From Achromobacter pulmonis (lineage in GTDB: Bacteria > Pseudomonadota > Gammaproteobacteria > Burkholderiales > Burkholderiaceae_B), in the NCBI RefSeq assembly GCF_002885955.2, contig NZ_POQS01000001.1:486160-534853 (forward strand): DNA of 48,694 nt, read 5' to 3'. Shown here piece by piece: positions 36,568 to 48,694 of the stretch. The position numbers and the translations under genes were made by a program. Positions within the stretch are counted from its first letter, which is position 1; every line of letters starts with the position of its first letter. Under the pieces are notes generated by a model. The model was not told the DNA's origin, searched no databases, and worked only from the letters and a program-made list of their open reading frames with translations.

Positions 36568-38750
36568 GCCAGGACGCCCCGACCGACACCGGCGCCGTGG
36601 ACGCCGCGCAACTGGCCGCGCTGGCCGCCGGCCGCTGCCAGGACCCCTTCGCCATCCTGGGGCCGCGGCAAGGCTGGCTGCGGGTCTACGCGCCCGGCGC
36701 GCTGGCGGTCGAAGCGCTGGACGGCGACGGCATGCGCACGCCGCTGCGCGAACAGGCGCAAGGGCTGTACGCGGGCCGCGTGGATCACGCCCGCGCCGGC
36801 GACGGCGCCTCGTACCGGCTCGCCATCCGCTGGCCGGACGCCGAGCAGATCACCGCCGATCCCTACGCCTTCGGCCTGCTGCTGGACGAGGCCACGCTGG
36901 AGGCGCTGGCGCAAGGCAGCTGGCACGCCGCCGGCGAAGCGCTGGGCGCCCGGCTGGTCGATATCGACGGCGTGTCCGGCCTGCGCTGCGCGGTATGGGC
37001 GCCGAACGCCCGGCGCGTGGCGGTGGTCGGCGACTTCAACGGTTGGGACACGCGCCGCCACGGCATGCGCCTGCGCCACCGCGCCGGCGTCTGGGAGATT
37101 TTCATTCCCGGCGTGCGGCCCGGCGAGCGCTACAAATACGCCATCACCGACGCCGGCGGCCTTCAGCGGCTGAAGGCCGACCCCCATGCGCGGCGCAGCG
37201 AGGCGCCGCCGGACACCGCCTCCGTGGTGGACGACCCCGCGCCCTACGCCTGGAACGACGAGGACTGGATGCGGCAGCGCGGCGCGCGCCAGTCGCCCGG
37301 CGCCCCGCTGTCGATCTACGAAGTGCATGCGGGGTCCTGGGCCGCGCCGGCCGGCGGCGCCTGCCTGTGGGACCAGCTGGCCGACAAGCTGCCCGCCTAC
37401 GCCCGCGCCATGGGCTTTACCCATATCGAGCTGATGCCGGTCATGGAGCATCCCTTCGGCGGCTCCTGGGGCTACCAGCCGCTGGGCATGTACGCGCCCA
37501 CCGCCCGCCACGGCCCGCCCGAGGCCTTCGCGCGCTTCGTCGACCGCTGCCACCAGGCCGGCGTCGGCGTGATCCTGGACTGGGTGCCGGCGCACTTCCC
37601 CGATGACGCGCACGGGCTGGCGCGTTTCGACGGCTCCGCGCTGTACGAGTACGAAGACCCGCGCGAAGGCTATCACCCCGACTGGCACACGCTGGTCTAC
37701 AACCTCGGCCGCACCGAGGTGAAGGCCTTCATGATCGCCAGCGCGCTGCACTGGCTGGGGCGCTTCCACGTGGACGGCTTGCGGGTCGACGCGGTGGCCT
37801 CCATGCTGTATCGCGACTACAGCCGCCAGCCGGGCCAGTGGATACCCAACCGCTACGGCGGACGCGAGAACCTGGAAGCCGTGCAGTTCCTGCAGGACCT
37901 CAACGGCGCCGTGCGCCAGGACCATCCCGACGCCATCATGGTGGCCGAGGAGTCCACCGCCTGGCCTGGCGTGACCGCGCCGGTGGCCGAGGGCGGGCTG
38001 GGCTTTCACTACAAATGGAACATGGGCTGGATGCACGACACGCTGCGCTACCTGGCGCACGATCCGGTGCACCGCAAGCACCATCACCACGACATCACCT
38101 TCGGCATGGTGTACGCCTATAGCGAGCGCTTCATCCTGCCGCTCTCGCACGACGAGGTGGTGCACGGCAAGGGATCGTTGCTGGCCAAGATGCCCGGCGA
38201 CCTGACCGCGCGCCTGGCGACCCTGCGCGCCTACCTGGGCTTCATGTGGGCGCATCCGGGCAAGAAGCTGCTTTTCATGGGCGGCGAACTGGCGCAGCCG
38301 GCCGAATGGAACCACGACGCCGCGCTGGACTGGAACCTGCTCGACCAGCCCGGCCATCACGGCGTGCAGCGGCTGGTGGCCGACCTGAACCGCCTGTACC
38401 AGGCGCTGCCGGCGCTGCACGCCACCGACGCCGATCCGGCCGGCTTCGCCTGGGCCGTGCTGGACGACGCCGACAACAGCGTGGTGGCCTTCGTGCGCGG
38501 CGACGGCCGCAGCCACCTGCTGGCGGTGTCGAACTTCACGCCCGTGGCCCGCCACGGCTACCGCATCGGCGTGCCGCGCGCCGGCCGCTGGGCCGAGGCG
38601 CTGAACACCGACGCCGCCGACTACGGCGGCAGCGGCCAGGGCAACCTGGGCGGGGCCAGCACCGGCGACACGCCCGCCCACGGCCAGCCCCAGGCGCTGT
38701 CGCTGACGCTGCCGCCGCTGTCCACGCTGTTTCTGCTGCACGAAGGCTGA
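36564..38750 (+). CDS. glgB: 1,4-alpha-glucan branching enzyme
   Basis: A 728-residue GH13_9 enzyme with an N-terminal extra domain (about 1-110), the CBM48 domain (about 120-220, [18 protein letters not shown]), the catalytic barrel and a C-terminal beta domain. Asp409 ([10 protein letters not shown]), Glu462 (MVAEEST) and Asp530 ([12 protein letters not shown]) form the triad. It makes alpha-1,6 branches in the glucan from GlgA and GlgE. Length is standard for GlgB. AAGGA precedes the ATG, which overlaps the treS stop. The C-terminal loop before [17 protein letters not shown] is Gly-rich. An 18-codon frame begins directly at its stop codon. Confidence 0.96.
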
Positions 38751-38788
38751 ATGGCCAAGGACCCCCCTGCTTCTATGGACCGACCGCT

Positions 38789-38807
<19 letters not shown>
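38751..38807 (+). other. 18-codon frame linking glgB and glgX
   Basis: ATG 38751 follows the glgB stop with no gap (TGAATG) and has GAAGG four bases before that stop-start junction. The frame runs 18 codons and ends at TGA 38805-38807, 19 bases inside glgX, whose own ATG (38789) lacks a ribosome site. It may be a coupling device rather than a functional peptide. Confidence 0.4.
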
Positions 38808-40896
<2,089 letters not shown>

Positions 40897-40900
<4 letters not shown>

Positions 40901-42684
40901 CGGCGGCCGGCGGCGGTTTCGGCGCCACGCTGCTCGACAGCGGCGTGACGCGCTTCCGGCTGTGGGCCCCGACCGCGCCGGCGGGCCTGGCGCTGGAGGT
41001 CGAAGGCCATGCCCCCATCGCGCTGCGCCCGGGCGCCGACGGCTTCGTGCAGGCGGACGTCGATTGCCCGCCCGGCGCGCGCTACCACTACCGGCTGGAC
41101 GCCGATACCGTCATGCCCGATCCGGCCTCGCGCCTGCAGGACGGCGACGTGCACGGCGACAGCATCGTGGTCGCGCCCGACGCCTATCCCTGGCGCCATC
41201 CGGACTGGCGCGGCCTGCCCTGGGAACAGAGCGTGCTTTACGAAACGCACGCCGGCCTGGAAGGCGGCTACGCGCAGCTGGAGGCGCGCCTGCCGGCGCT
41301 GGCCGCGCTGGGCGTCACGCTGCTGGAACTGATGCCCATCGCCGATTTTCCCGGCCCGCGCAATTGGGGCTATGACGGCGTGCTGCCCTATGCGCCCGAC
41401 ACCGCCTACGGCACGCCCGAGGAGCTGAAGCGGCTGATCGACACCGCTCACGGCCTGGGCATGGGCGTGATGCTGGACGTGGTCTACAACCACTTCGGGC
41501 CGGACGGCAACTATCTGGCGCGCTACGCCGCGCCCTTCTTCCGCAAGGACGCGCACACGCCCTGGGGCGACGCCATCGACTTCCGCCAGCCGGCGGTCAG
41601 CCAGTTCTTCAAGGACAACGCGGTGTACTGGCTGACCGAGTACCGCTTCGACGGCCTGCGGCTGGACGCCGTGCACGCCATCGTCGGCCACCGGTGGCTG
41701 CACGAGCTGGCGGCCGAGGTGCGCCGCCGCGTCCCGGCCGAACGCCGCGTGCATCTGGTGCTGGAAAACGACGACAACCGCGCCAGCCTGCTTTGCGGCG
41801 ACTATGACGCCCAATGGAACGACGACGCGCACCACGTGCTGCACCATCTGCTGACCGGCGAAACCCAGGGCTACTACGCCGACTACGCCGATCGCCCGGC
41901 CGAGGCGCTGGCGCGCTGCCTGTCCGAGGGCTGGCTCTACCAGGGGCAGCCCTCGCCCTACCGCGGCGGCGAGCCGCGCGGCGAGCCCAGCGCCGACCTG
42001 CCGCCGACCGCCTTCGTGCTGTTCCTGCAAAACCACGACCAGACCGGCAACCGCGCCTTCGGCGAACGCCTGACCAGCCTGGTCGACGAGCCGGCGCGGC
42101 TGCGCGCCGCGGTCGCGCTGCAGCTGCTGGCGCCGCAGATTCCCTTGATCTTCATGGGCGAGGAACACGGCTCGCGCACGCCTTTTCTTTATTTCACCAG
42201 CCATGCCGACCCGGCGCTGGCGCAGGCCGTGCGCGACGGCCGGCGGCGCGAGTTCGCGCGCTTCGCGCAGTTTGCGGGGGCCGACGCGGCGCGGCGCCTG
42301 CCCGATCCCAACGACCCCGCGACCTGGCTGGCCAGCCACGCCGAACCCGGCGACGACGCGCGGCAATGGCTGGAGACCTATACCGCCCTGCTGCAGCTGC
42401 GCGCCCGCCTGATCGCGCCCAGGCTGGCCGGCGCGGTCAGCCTGGGCGCCAGCGCCGTGGGCCGCCACGGCGTGTTCGCGCGCTGGCGGCTGGCCGACGG
42501 CGCGCGGCTGGAGGTCTACGCCAACCTGGGGCCGCGCCGCCTGCCGCTGCCGCAGGCGCTGCTGCCGGGCGCGGACCTGTACGCCACGCTGCTGTTCGAA
42601 TCCCTGGCCGGCGGACGCGACGGCCTGGCGCGCGGCGAACTTTGCGGCGACACCACCGTGTGGCTGCTGGAGGAGCCGGCATGA
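40897..42684 (+). CDS. treZ: Malto-oligosyltrehalose trehalohydrolase
   Basis: A 595-residue GH13_10 enzyme with an N-terminal beta domain (about 8-90), a barrel and a C-terminal domain. Asp257 (GLRLDAVHAIVGH), Glu290 (LVLENDDN) and Asp381 (QNHDQTGNRAFGE) are the catalytic acids. GEEHGSRTPFLYFTSH is a typical TreZ block. It releases free trehalose from the maltooligosyl-trehalose ends made by TreY. GGAGA precedes the ATG. It overlaps glgX upstream and malQ downstream by ATGA, so ribosomes can pass along the operon. Length is normal. Confidence 0.95.
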
Positions 42685-44738
42685 GCGCGGACGACGCTTT
42701 GTCGGCGCTGGCCGCCAGGGCCGGCATCGCGGAACACTGGACCGACGCGCGCCAGCGCCCGCAGCGCGTCTCGCCCGACGCCTTGCGGGCGCTATTGGCC
42801 GCCCTGGGCCTGCCCGCGGCCAGCGCCCGAGACATACGCGAAAGCGCGGACCGGCTGGACGAGGAAGCGGCGCGGCTGCCGCCGCTGCTCGCGGCGCGCG
42901 CCGGCGATCCGCTGAAACTGCCGCGCGACGCGCGCGGCGCGTATCAGATCCGCTGCGAGTCCGGCCGTTTGATCGAGGGCGCGGCCGGCCCCTTGCTGAC
43001 CGCGCCCGACGAGCCGGGCTATCACGCGTTGTCCTTCGCTTCGGGACAGGACGCGGTGCTGGCGGTCGCGCCGCGCCGCACGCCGGGCATGGCGGAGCTG
43101 ACCGGACAGGCCCGTCCGCGCAGCTGGGGCCTGTGCGCGCAGGTCTACAGCCTCCGGCGCGCGCCGGTCCCGGGCGGGCCGCAGCCGGAGGACGACTTCG
43201 GCGACTTCGGCGCGCTGCGCGAACTGGCGCGGCTGGCCGGCGCCCAGGGCGCCGACGCGCTGGCCATCAGCCCGGTGCACGCCATGTTTGCGGCGCAACC
43301 GGCGCGTTGCAGCCCCTACGCGCCGTCCAGCCGCTTGTTCCTGAACACGCTGTACGCCAATCCGGTGGCGGTGCTGGGCGCCGCGGCGCTGCGCCGCGCC
43401 CAGGTCGAGGAACCCGGCGGATACGGCGCGGCGCCCTGGATAGACTGGCCCCACGCGGGCGCGCGGCGCCAGCGCCTGCTGCGCGCCCTGCACCGCCAGT
43501 TCCAGGCGGTGGCCGCGACCGACCTGCGCCAGCAATATGCGCGCTTCTGCGCCGCGCAGGGCCAGGCGCTGCGGGACCACGCGGTGTTCGAAGCGCTGCA
43601 CGCGGCGCGCGGCGGCGAGGATACGTCCTGGCCGCAATGGCCGGCGCAATGGCGCGACCCCGAGTCGCCCTGCGTGCGCCGCTTTGCCCGCCTCCATGCC
43701 CAGGAGGTGGATTTCCATTGTTTCGCGCAATGGCTGGCGGCCGAAAGCCTGGCGCAGGCGCACGCCGCGGGCCGCGAGGCCGGCATGCGGATCGGCCTGG
43801 TGGCCGACCTGGCGGTGGGCGACAGTCCGGACGGCAGCCACGCCTGGTCGCGCCAGGCCGACCTGATGCCGCGCATGGCCATCGGCGCGCCGCCCGATAT
43901 CCATAACCCGCAGGGGCAGAACTGGGGCCTGACCGCATTCTCGCCGCGCGCGCTGGCGGCTTCCGGCTACGCCGCCTTCATCGACATGCTGCGCGCCACG
44001 CTGGCGCACGCCGGCGGCGTGCGCATCGACCATATCCTGGGCATGGCCCGGCTGTGGCTGGTGCCCGATGGCGCGCCGGCCGGCGGCGGCGCCTATCTGC
44101 GCTATCCGCTCGGCACGCTGCTGGCGCTGACGGCACTGGAAGCGTGGCGGCACCGCGCGCTGGTGATAGGCGAGAACCTGGGCACCGTGCCCGCGGGCTT
44201 CGACGACACGCTGGCCGCGCACGGCGTGCTGGGCATGGACGTGCTGTGGTTCATGCGCCGGCCCGGCGAATCCGCCCCGTTCCTGCCCGCGAGCGCGTGG
44301 CCGCCGGCCGCCGCGGCCATGACGACCACGCACGACCTGCCCACGCTGCGCGGCTGGTGGGCCGGCCACGACATAGACTGGCGCGCCCGCCTCGGCCTGC
44401 TCGGCCCGGGAGAAAGCGCCGACACGCTGCGCCGCGAACGCGCCGCCGACCGCGCGCTGCTGGCGCAGGCCATCGGCGCCGACGAGCGCACGGCGCCCGC
44501 CGCGCCGCCCGTGCCCGCGCTGCTGCGCTTCGTGTCTTCCGCGCCCTGCCCGCTGCTGCTGGCGCCGATGGAGGACCTGGCCGGAGCGCTGGACCAGCCC
44601 AACCTGCCCGGCACCATAGACCAGCATCCCAACTGGCGCCAGCGCCTGCCGCTGGACAACCGCGCCTGCTTCGAAGAGCCCGGCGCGCGGCTGCGGCTGG
44701 ACGCGCTGCGCGCCGGCCGCGAGCGAGGCCCGCCATGA
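42681..44738 (+). CDS. malQ: 4-alpha-glucanotransferase (amylomaltase)
   Basis: A 685-residue GH77 enzyme. After an N-terminal domain of about 140 residues, the barrel carries SPYAPSSRLFLNTLY, nucleophile Asp450 (GVRIDHILGMARLW), Glu498 (VIGENLGTVP) and Asp552 (TTTHDLPTLRGWW). It disproportionates malto-oligosaccharides, lengthening short chains left by GlgX and TreZ so that TreY or GlgA can use them. The N-terminal extension matches the larger proteobacterial MalQ form. GGAGGAG precedes the ATG, which overlaps the treZ stop. Its own stop overlaps treY as ATGA. No maltose transporter or malP is adjacent, so its role is tied to glucan/trehalose turnover. Confidence 0.95.
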   Translation: MSADDALSALAARAGIAEHWTDARQRPQRVSPDALRALLAALGLPAASARDIRESADRLDEEAARLPPLLAARAGDPLKLPRDARGAYQIRCESGRLIEGAAGPLLTAPDEPGYHALSFASGQDAVLAVAPRRTPGMAELTGQARPRSWGLCAQVYSLRRAPVPGGPQPEDDFGDFGALRELARLAGAQGADALAISPVHAMFAAQPARCSPYAPSSRLFLNTLYANPVAVLGAAALRRAQVEEPGGYGAAPWIDWPHAGARRQRLLRALHRQFQAVAATDLRQQYARFCAAQGQALRDHAVFEALHAARGGEDTSWPQWPAQWRDPESPCVRRFARLHAQEVDFHCFAQWLAAESLAQAHAAGREAGMRIGLVADLAVGDSPDGSHAWSRQADLMPRMAIGAPPDIHNPQGQNWGLTAFSPRALAASGYAAFIDMLRATLAHAGGVRIDHILGMARLWLVPDGAPAGGGAYLRYPLGTLLALTALEAWRHRALVIGENLGTVPAGFDDTLAAHGVLGMDVLWFMRRPGESAPFLPASAWPPAAAAMTTTHDLPTLRGWWAGHDIDWRARLGLLGPGESADTLRRERAADRALLAQAIGADERTAPAAPPVPALLRFVSSAPCPLLLAPMEDLAGALDQPNLPGTIDQHPNWRQRLPLDNRACFEEPGARLRLDALRAGRERGPP

Positions 44739-47359
44739 CCGCCCCACGCGCCACCATCCGCCTGCAATTGCACGCCGGCTTCACACTGGACGACGCCTGC
44801 GCGCGCGTGGGCTATTACGCGGACCTGGGCGTCAGCCACCTGTACCTGTCGCCCATCACCCGCGCGCGCGCCGGCTCCACCCACGGCTATGACGTGATCG
44901 ACCACGGCTGCGTCAATCCCGAGCTGGGCGGCGAGCCGGCGCTGCGGCGCCTGGCGCGGGCGGCCCGCGGCCGCGGGCTCGGGCTGATCGCCGACATCGT
45001 GCCCAACCACATGGCCGCCCACCCGGACAACCGCTGGTGGCGCGACGTGCTGGCGCACGGCGCCGCCAGCGCGCACGCGCGCTGTTTCGACATCGACTGG
45101 GACCCGCCGGACGCCGCGCTGCGCGGCAAGGTGCTGCTGCCGGTGCTGGCCGAGCCCTATGGCGAGGCGCTGGCGCGCGGCGCGATCCGGCTGCGCCACG
45201 ATCCGGACGGCGGCGCGCCCGCGCTGGAGGCCGCCGGCGCGCTGTATCCCGTGGCCGCGCCCTCGATTCCGCGCGGCCTGTCCGGCGCGTCGCTGGAGGA
45301 TATGTACGACCCCGCGCGGGACGCGAGCCGCCGGCGCCTGCACGAACTGCTGGAACGCCAGCATTACCGGCTGGCGTGGTGGCGCACCGCGCCCGACCAG
45401 ATCAACTGGCGCCGCTTTTTCGAAATCAGCGAACTGGTGGGCGTGCGCGTCGAGGACGAAGCGGTGTTCGAGGCGGTCCACGCGATGGTGCTGCGGCTAT
45501 ACGCCGAGGGCATCCTGGACGGCCTGCGCATCGACCACATCGACGGGCTGGCCGCGCCGGGGGCCTATCTGCGCCGCCTGGGCCAGCGCCTGGCCCAGGC
45601 CGGCGAGCCCTATGTGGTGGTGGAAAAAATCCTGGCCCCCGAAGAAAGCCCGGACCCGCGCTGGCGGACGGACGGCACCACCGGCTACGACTTCATGGAC
45701 CAGGTCGGCGCGCTGCTGCACGCCCCGGACGCCGAAGCGCCGCTGCGCGTATTCTGGCAGGCCCTGACGGGCGACGTGCGCGCCCCGCGCGAGCAGCTGG
45801 AAGCCGCGCGCCGCCGCATGCTGGCGCGCCACTTTCCGTCGGAACGGCTGGCGCTGGCGCGCTGCCTGGCGCGCATCGCCCGCCAGGACCTGCGCACCCG
45901 CGACTGGAGCGCGCAGGCCATCGACCGCGCGCTGTCGGCCGTGCTGACGGCATTTCCCGTCTACCGCAGCTATGCCGAAGACGGCGGGCGCGGCGAGGCC
46001 GACCGCCGCGTATGCCGCGCCGCCTTCGCGCGCGCGGCGCAACTGCTGCCGGCCCCGGCCGGCGGCGCCGACGCGGCCTTGCTGGAATTGCTGGACGGGT
46101 GGCTGGACGGCTCGCCGGGGCCGGACCCCGAGGTCCGCGCGCTGGCCTTGCGCCGCTTCCAGCAACTGACTCCGCCGTTGGCCGCCAAGGCGCTGGAAGA
46201 CACGCTGTTCTACCGTTACGGACCGCTGCTGTCGCGCAACGAGGTCGGCGCCGCGCCCGACTGCTTTGCGCTGGCGCCGGCCGAGTTCCTGGCGCGCACG
46301 CGGGCGCGCGCCCAGGCGCATCCGCGCGCCATGCTGGCCACCGCCACGCACGACCACAAGCGCGGCGAAGACGCGCGCGCCCGCCTGGCCGCGCTGAGCG
46401 AAATGCCGCAGCGCTGGCGCGATACCGCGCTGCGCTGGATACAGGCGCTGCCCGCGGCGAACGACGCGCCGACGCTGGCCGACCGCTATCTGCTGGTGCA
46501 GACCCTGGTGGGCGCGTGGCCGGCCGATTGGAGCGCGGGCGACGACATGCCGGACGACGCGGCGCTAGCGGACTGGTTCGGGCGCATCGGGCAATGGCAG
46601 ACCAAGGCGCTGCGCGAAGCCAAGCTGCACACCAGCTGGACCGATCCGGACCCAGCCTACGAGGACGCCGCCCAGGGCCTGCTGGACTTCCTGCGCGCCG
46701 ATCCCGCGGGCCGCGGATTGCTCGAAGAGATCGCCGCGTTCGCCGCCGGACTGGCGCCCGCCGGCATGGTCAACAGCCTGGTCCAGACCCTGCTGCGCAA
46801 TACGCTGCCGGGCGTGCCGGACCTGTATCAGGGCACGGAGCTGTGGGACTTCAGCCTGGTCGATCCCGACAACCGCCGCCCGGTGGACTACGCCCGCCGC
46901 GAGGCGCTGCTGGCGCAGGCGCGTGCGGCTTCGGCCCCAGATCTGTCGGACGCGGCCTGGCGCAGCGGCGCGGTCAAGCTGGCGCTGATCCAGCGGCTGC
47001 TGGCGGCGCGCGCGCGCACGCCCGCGCTGTACGCCGGGGCCGATTGCGAGGCGGTGCCCGTGCACGGCCCCCGGTCCGGCCAGGTGCTGGCCTGGCTGCG
47101 CCGCCACGCCGACGGCGACGCGCTCATCGTCGCGCCGCATCTGTGCGCGCTGGCGCTGGCGGACTATGCGCGCGGCCGCGCCGACGCCGCGCGAGGCTAC
47201 TGGGCCGATACGGTGCTGCGCCTGCCTGCCGCCCGCTGGCGCAACGCGCTGGACGGCCGGCGCATGACGCTGCTGGCCGACGGCAGCCTGCCGCTGGCCG
47301 AAGCGCTGCGCGACCTGCCGGTGGCGCTCTGCCTGTCGGGGCCGCCTGGCGATGAATAG
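44735..47359 (+). CDS. treY: Malto-oligosyltrehalose synthase
   Basis: An 874-residue GH13_26 enzyme. The N-terminus ATIRLQLHAGFTLDDA and ITRARAGSTHGYDV is diagnostic. The acids are Asp267 (GLRIDHIDGL), Glu297 (VVVEKIL) and Asp540 (ATHDHKRGED). It rearranges the reducing-end alpha-1,4 bond of a glucan chain to alpha,alpha-1,1, forming maltooligosyl-trehalose for TreZ. The large insertions between barrel strands are normal for TreY. GAGG precedes the ATG, which overlaps the malQ stop. It is the last gene of the operon. A hairpin follows 5 bases after the TAG stop. Confidence 0.95.
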   Translation: MTAPRATIRLQLHAGFTLDDACARVGYYADLGVSHLYLSPITRARAGSTHGYDVIDHGCVNPELGGEPALRRLARAARGRGLGLIADIVPNHMAAHPDNRWWRDVLAHGAASAHARCFDIDWDPPDAALRGKVLLPVLAEPYGEALARGAIRLRHDPDGGAPALEAAGALYPVAAPSIPRGLSGASLEDMYDPARDASRRRLHELLERQHYRLAWWRTAPDQINWRRFFEISELVGVRVEDEAVFEAVHAMVLRLYAEGILDGLRIDHIDGLAAPGAYLRRLGQRLAQAGEPYVVVEKILAPEESPDPRWRTDGTTGYDFMDQVGALLHAPDAEAPLRVFWQALTGDVRAPREQLEAARRRMLARHFPSERLALARCLARIARQDLRTRDWSAQAIDRALSAVLTAFPVYRSYAEDGGRGEADRRVCRAAFARAAQLLPAPAGGADAALLELLDGWLDGSPGPDPEVRALALRRFQQLTPPLAAKALEDTLFYRYGPLLSRNEVGAAPDCFALAPAEFLARTRARAQAHPRAMLATATHDHKRGEDARARLAALSEMPQRWRDTALRWIQALPAANDAPTLADRYLLVQTLVGAWPADWSAGDDMPDDAALADWFGRIGQWQTKALREAKLHTSWTDPDPAYEDAAQGLLDFLRADPAGRGLLEEIAAFAAGLAPAGMVNSLVQTLLRNTLPGVPDLYQGTELWDFSLVDPDNRRPVDYARREALLAQARAASAPDLSDAAWRSGAVKLALIQRLLAARARTPALYAGADCEAVPVHGPRSGQVLAWLRRHADGDALIVAPHLCALALADYARGRADAARGYWADTVLRLPAARWRNALDGRRMTLLADGSLPLAEALRDLPVALCLSGPPGDE

Positions 47360-47363
47360 ATAA

Positions 47364-47393
47364 AGGCCCTGCCCGGCAACCAGGACAGGGCCT
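47364..47393 (-). terminator. Hairpin between treY and the Gln-rich small gene
   Basis: AGGCCCTG (47364-47371) pairs with CAGGGCCT (47386-47393) around a 14-base loop. On the minus strand the stem is followed by TTTATCTATT, a fair U-tract, so it is best read as the terminator of the Gln-rich gene. It may also stop treY transcripts, though the plus side lacks a U-run. Confidence 0.6.
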
Positions 47394-47437
47394 GCGCCGG
47401 CGTCGCGCCTTGCGGCGCGGCGCGCGGCCTTGGGGCG

Positions 47438-47605
47438 TCAGCGCGGCATCTTGCTTTGCTGCCCCGGCGCATGGCCTTGCTGCTGGCGGCCCTTGTCGGC
47501 CTGCTGGCCGGATTGCTGCCCCGGCTGGCGACGGTCCCGCTGGTCTTCCTGGCTCTGCTGTTTCTGGGGCTGCTTCTGCTGGTCGGGCTGGTTCTGAGTC
47601 GACAT
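47438..47605 (-). CDS. Gln-rich low-complexity 55-residue protein
   Basis: A small gene with AGGAG before ATG 47605. Twenty of its 55 residues are Gln, with many Lys, Asp, Arg, Ser and Gly, and almost no hydrophobic residues (MSTQNQPDQQKQPQKQQSQE at the start, SKMPR at the end). It should be fully disordered and soluble. No known domain is recognised, and the composition recalls hydrophilin-like desiccation proteins. It is convergent with the trehalose operon, shares a terminator region with it, and lies 151 bp from the EAL gene. The strong ribosome site and clean terminator argue that it is real. Confidence 0.6.
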   Translation of the reverse strand: MSTQNQPDQQKQPQKQQSQEDQRDRRQPGQQSGQQADKGRQQQGHAPGQQSKMPR

Positions 47606-47756
47606 TGCACGTCTCCTGATGAAGCGGACACACTCCGCCGGACTATGCAGAGCAACCCGCGTGCCCAAGGCCGACGGCCGGGCAACCCGACATGCAAGAG
47701 GGAAAAAAACGCCAAGAACCGCGCGCCGGCCCGGTAAATTCTGCGCGGGCGCGCCG

Positions 47757-48671
47757 CTATTGCGTGGTGACGTGGCGCGTGCGACGCGCCGGCGGCGCGT
47801 CCTGGCGGGCGTCGTCATAGGCGTCCAGCCAGGTCGAGGCGTACGGGATGGGCGCGGCCAGCGCCTCGCCGCGCTCGCGCTGCGTGCGCAGGCGCATCAT
47901 CAGTTCGTCCAGCGGCATGGGCCGGCCCAGCGCGAAGCCCTGCCCGTAGCGGCAGCCCGCGGCGCGCAGCGCGGGAATGTCGGCCACGTTCTCCACCCCT
48001 TCGGCGACCACCCGCCGGCCCAGCCGGTTGGCCAGCTCGGCCGCCGCCCGCAGTACCTCGAACGCCACGGCGCTGCGCCGCATGCGGGTGACGAAATACT
48101 GGTCGATCTTGACTTCGGACAGCGGAATGGCCGAGAGCAGTTTCAGCGACGCGTGGCCGGTGCCGAAATCATCCAGGCTGACCTCGCAGCCCGCGTTCTC
48201 CAGCTTGAGCAGCGCCGCGCGCAGCACGTCGAGTTCGCGGATCGGCTGGTCTTCGGTGAGCTCCACGCGCAGCAGCGAAGCCGGCAGTTCGGCGGCGTGG
48301 ATGCGGCCCAGCAAGAAGTCCACCGCGCGCTCGTCCGACAGCGTGGACGCGGGCGCATTGACCGCGAGGGGCACCGCGATGCCGGCGCGCCTGAGGGTGA
48401 GCAGCATGTCGATCGCGCGCAGGGACACGCGCTCGAAGAAGGCCCTGTCCAGGCCCAGCCGGTTGATTGCGGGAATGAATTCGCCGGGCATGACGATGCC
48501 CAGTCTCGGATGATGCCAGCGCGCCAGCGCCTCGGCCGACACGATACGGCCCGTCAACAGGTCCACCTGCGGCTGCAGCAGCACGCGCAGCCCATCCTTG
48601 CCATTTACCAATGCGGCGATCTCGTCGTCGCTCGCCACCGAGCCTGTGGAAGCCTCGTGATTCGACGTCAT
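47757..48671 (-). CDS. Stand-alone EAL-domain cyclic di-GMP phosphodiesterase
   Basis: A 304-residue cytoplasmic EAL protein without sensor or GGDEF domain. The catalytic set is present: AEALARW (EAL motif, about 46-52), VNAPAS (Asn), VELTED (Glu), DDFGTGHASL (Asp-Asp), VKIDQYF (Lys), AEGVEN (Glu) and GQGFALGRP (Gln). It should cut cyclic di-GMP to pGpG. It begins with about 25 polar residues and ends in a 35-residue polar tail. AAGGAG lies 9 bases before ATG 48671, close to the right edge of the window, so the promoter and any operon partner are out of view. Confidence 0.9.
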   Translation of the reverse strand: MTSNHEASTGSVASDDEIAALVNGKDGLRVLLQPQVDLLTGRIVSAEALARWHHPRLGIVMPGEFIPAINRLGLDRAFFERVSLRAIDMLLTLRRAGIAVPLAVNAPASTLSDERAVDFLLGRIHAAELPASLLRVELTEDQPIRELDVLRAALLKLENAGCEVSLDDFGTGHASLKLLSAIPLSEVKIDQYFVTRMRRSAVAFEVLRAAAELANRLGRRVVAEGVENVADIPALRAAGCRYGQGFALGRPMPLDELMMRLRTQRERGEALAAPIPYASTWLDAYDDARQDAPPARRTRHVTTQ

Positions 48672-48694
48672 GCCGACGCTCCTTGCGTGCCACC

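Overview
The window is about 48.7 kb of very GC-rich, densely coding chromosomal DNA. Gene content, codon bias and protein style point to a betaproteobacterium of the Alcaligenaceae (Bordetella/Achromobacter type). That placement is an inference from gene families, not from a marker gene. No tRNA, rRNA, CRISPR array, insertion sequence or prophage is visible.

Positions 1-28.2 kb hold mixed housekeeping and accessory genes, mostly single genes or short operons. From the left: a partial peptidase S66 lipoprotein behind an RsuA-type pseudouridine synthase, an AI-2E family permease, and a tiny lipoprotein. A KfrA-like coiled-coil DNA-binding protein is then divergent from a complete tyrosine recombinase, with an AT-rich spacer carrying a 15-bp inverted repeat. 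Next come a Cache-GGDEF diguanylate cyclase, a spermidine synthase-like protein, a 50-residue protein, GFA and SelW-like redox proteins, a Bcr/CflA drug exporter, an ECHDC3-like crotonase overlapping a ChrA chromate transporter, an AhpD-like protein, a MocR regulator divergent from a GNAT/azoreductase pair, an exported cysteine-rich protein, and a porin-sulfatase operon. A TerC-CBS protein is divergent from MgtC across a structured 370-bp region. An operon equivalent to E. coli ybhP-clsB-ybhN, a DUF748 protein, a DUF883 (ElaB/YqjD) protein and a pyruvate oxidase-like ThDP enzyme follow.

Positions 28.4-47.4 kb are one long plus-strand cluster for alpha-glucan and trehalose: glgA, glgE, treS fused to maltokinase, glgB, glgX, treZ, malQ, treY. 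Most junctions are ATGA overlaps or a few bases long, so this is very probably one operon. Family knowledge gives the logic. GlgA extends linear glucan and GlgB branches it. TreS/maltokinase turn trehalose into maltose 1-phosphate, which GlgE polymerises. GlgX and MalQ trim and remodel the glucan, and TreY/TreZ turn it back into trehalose. The catalytic acids of all GH13/GH77 enzymes are intact. GlgE has an extra N-terminal domain of about 400 residues that looks like a dead GH13 barrel.

The right edge has a Gln-rich 55-residue protein and a complete EAL-domain phosphodiesterase. Taken together, 20-48 kb reads as an envelope, osmotic and desiccation stress neighbourhood. The most unusual points are the KfrA/recombinase pair, the Glu-for-Asp change in the pseudouridine synthase, the GlgE pseudo-enzyme domain, and an 18-codon frame bridging glgB and glgX.
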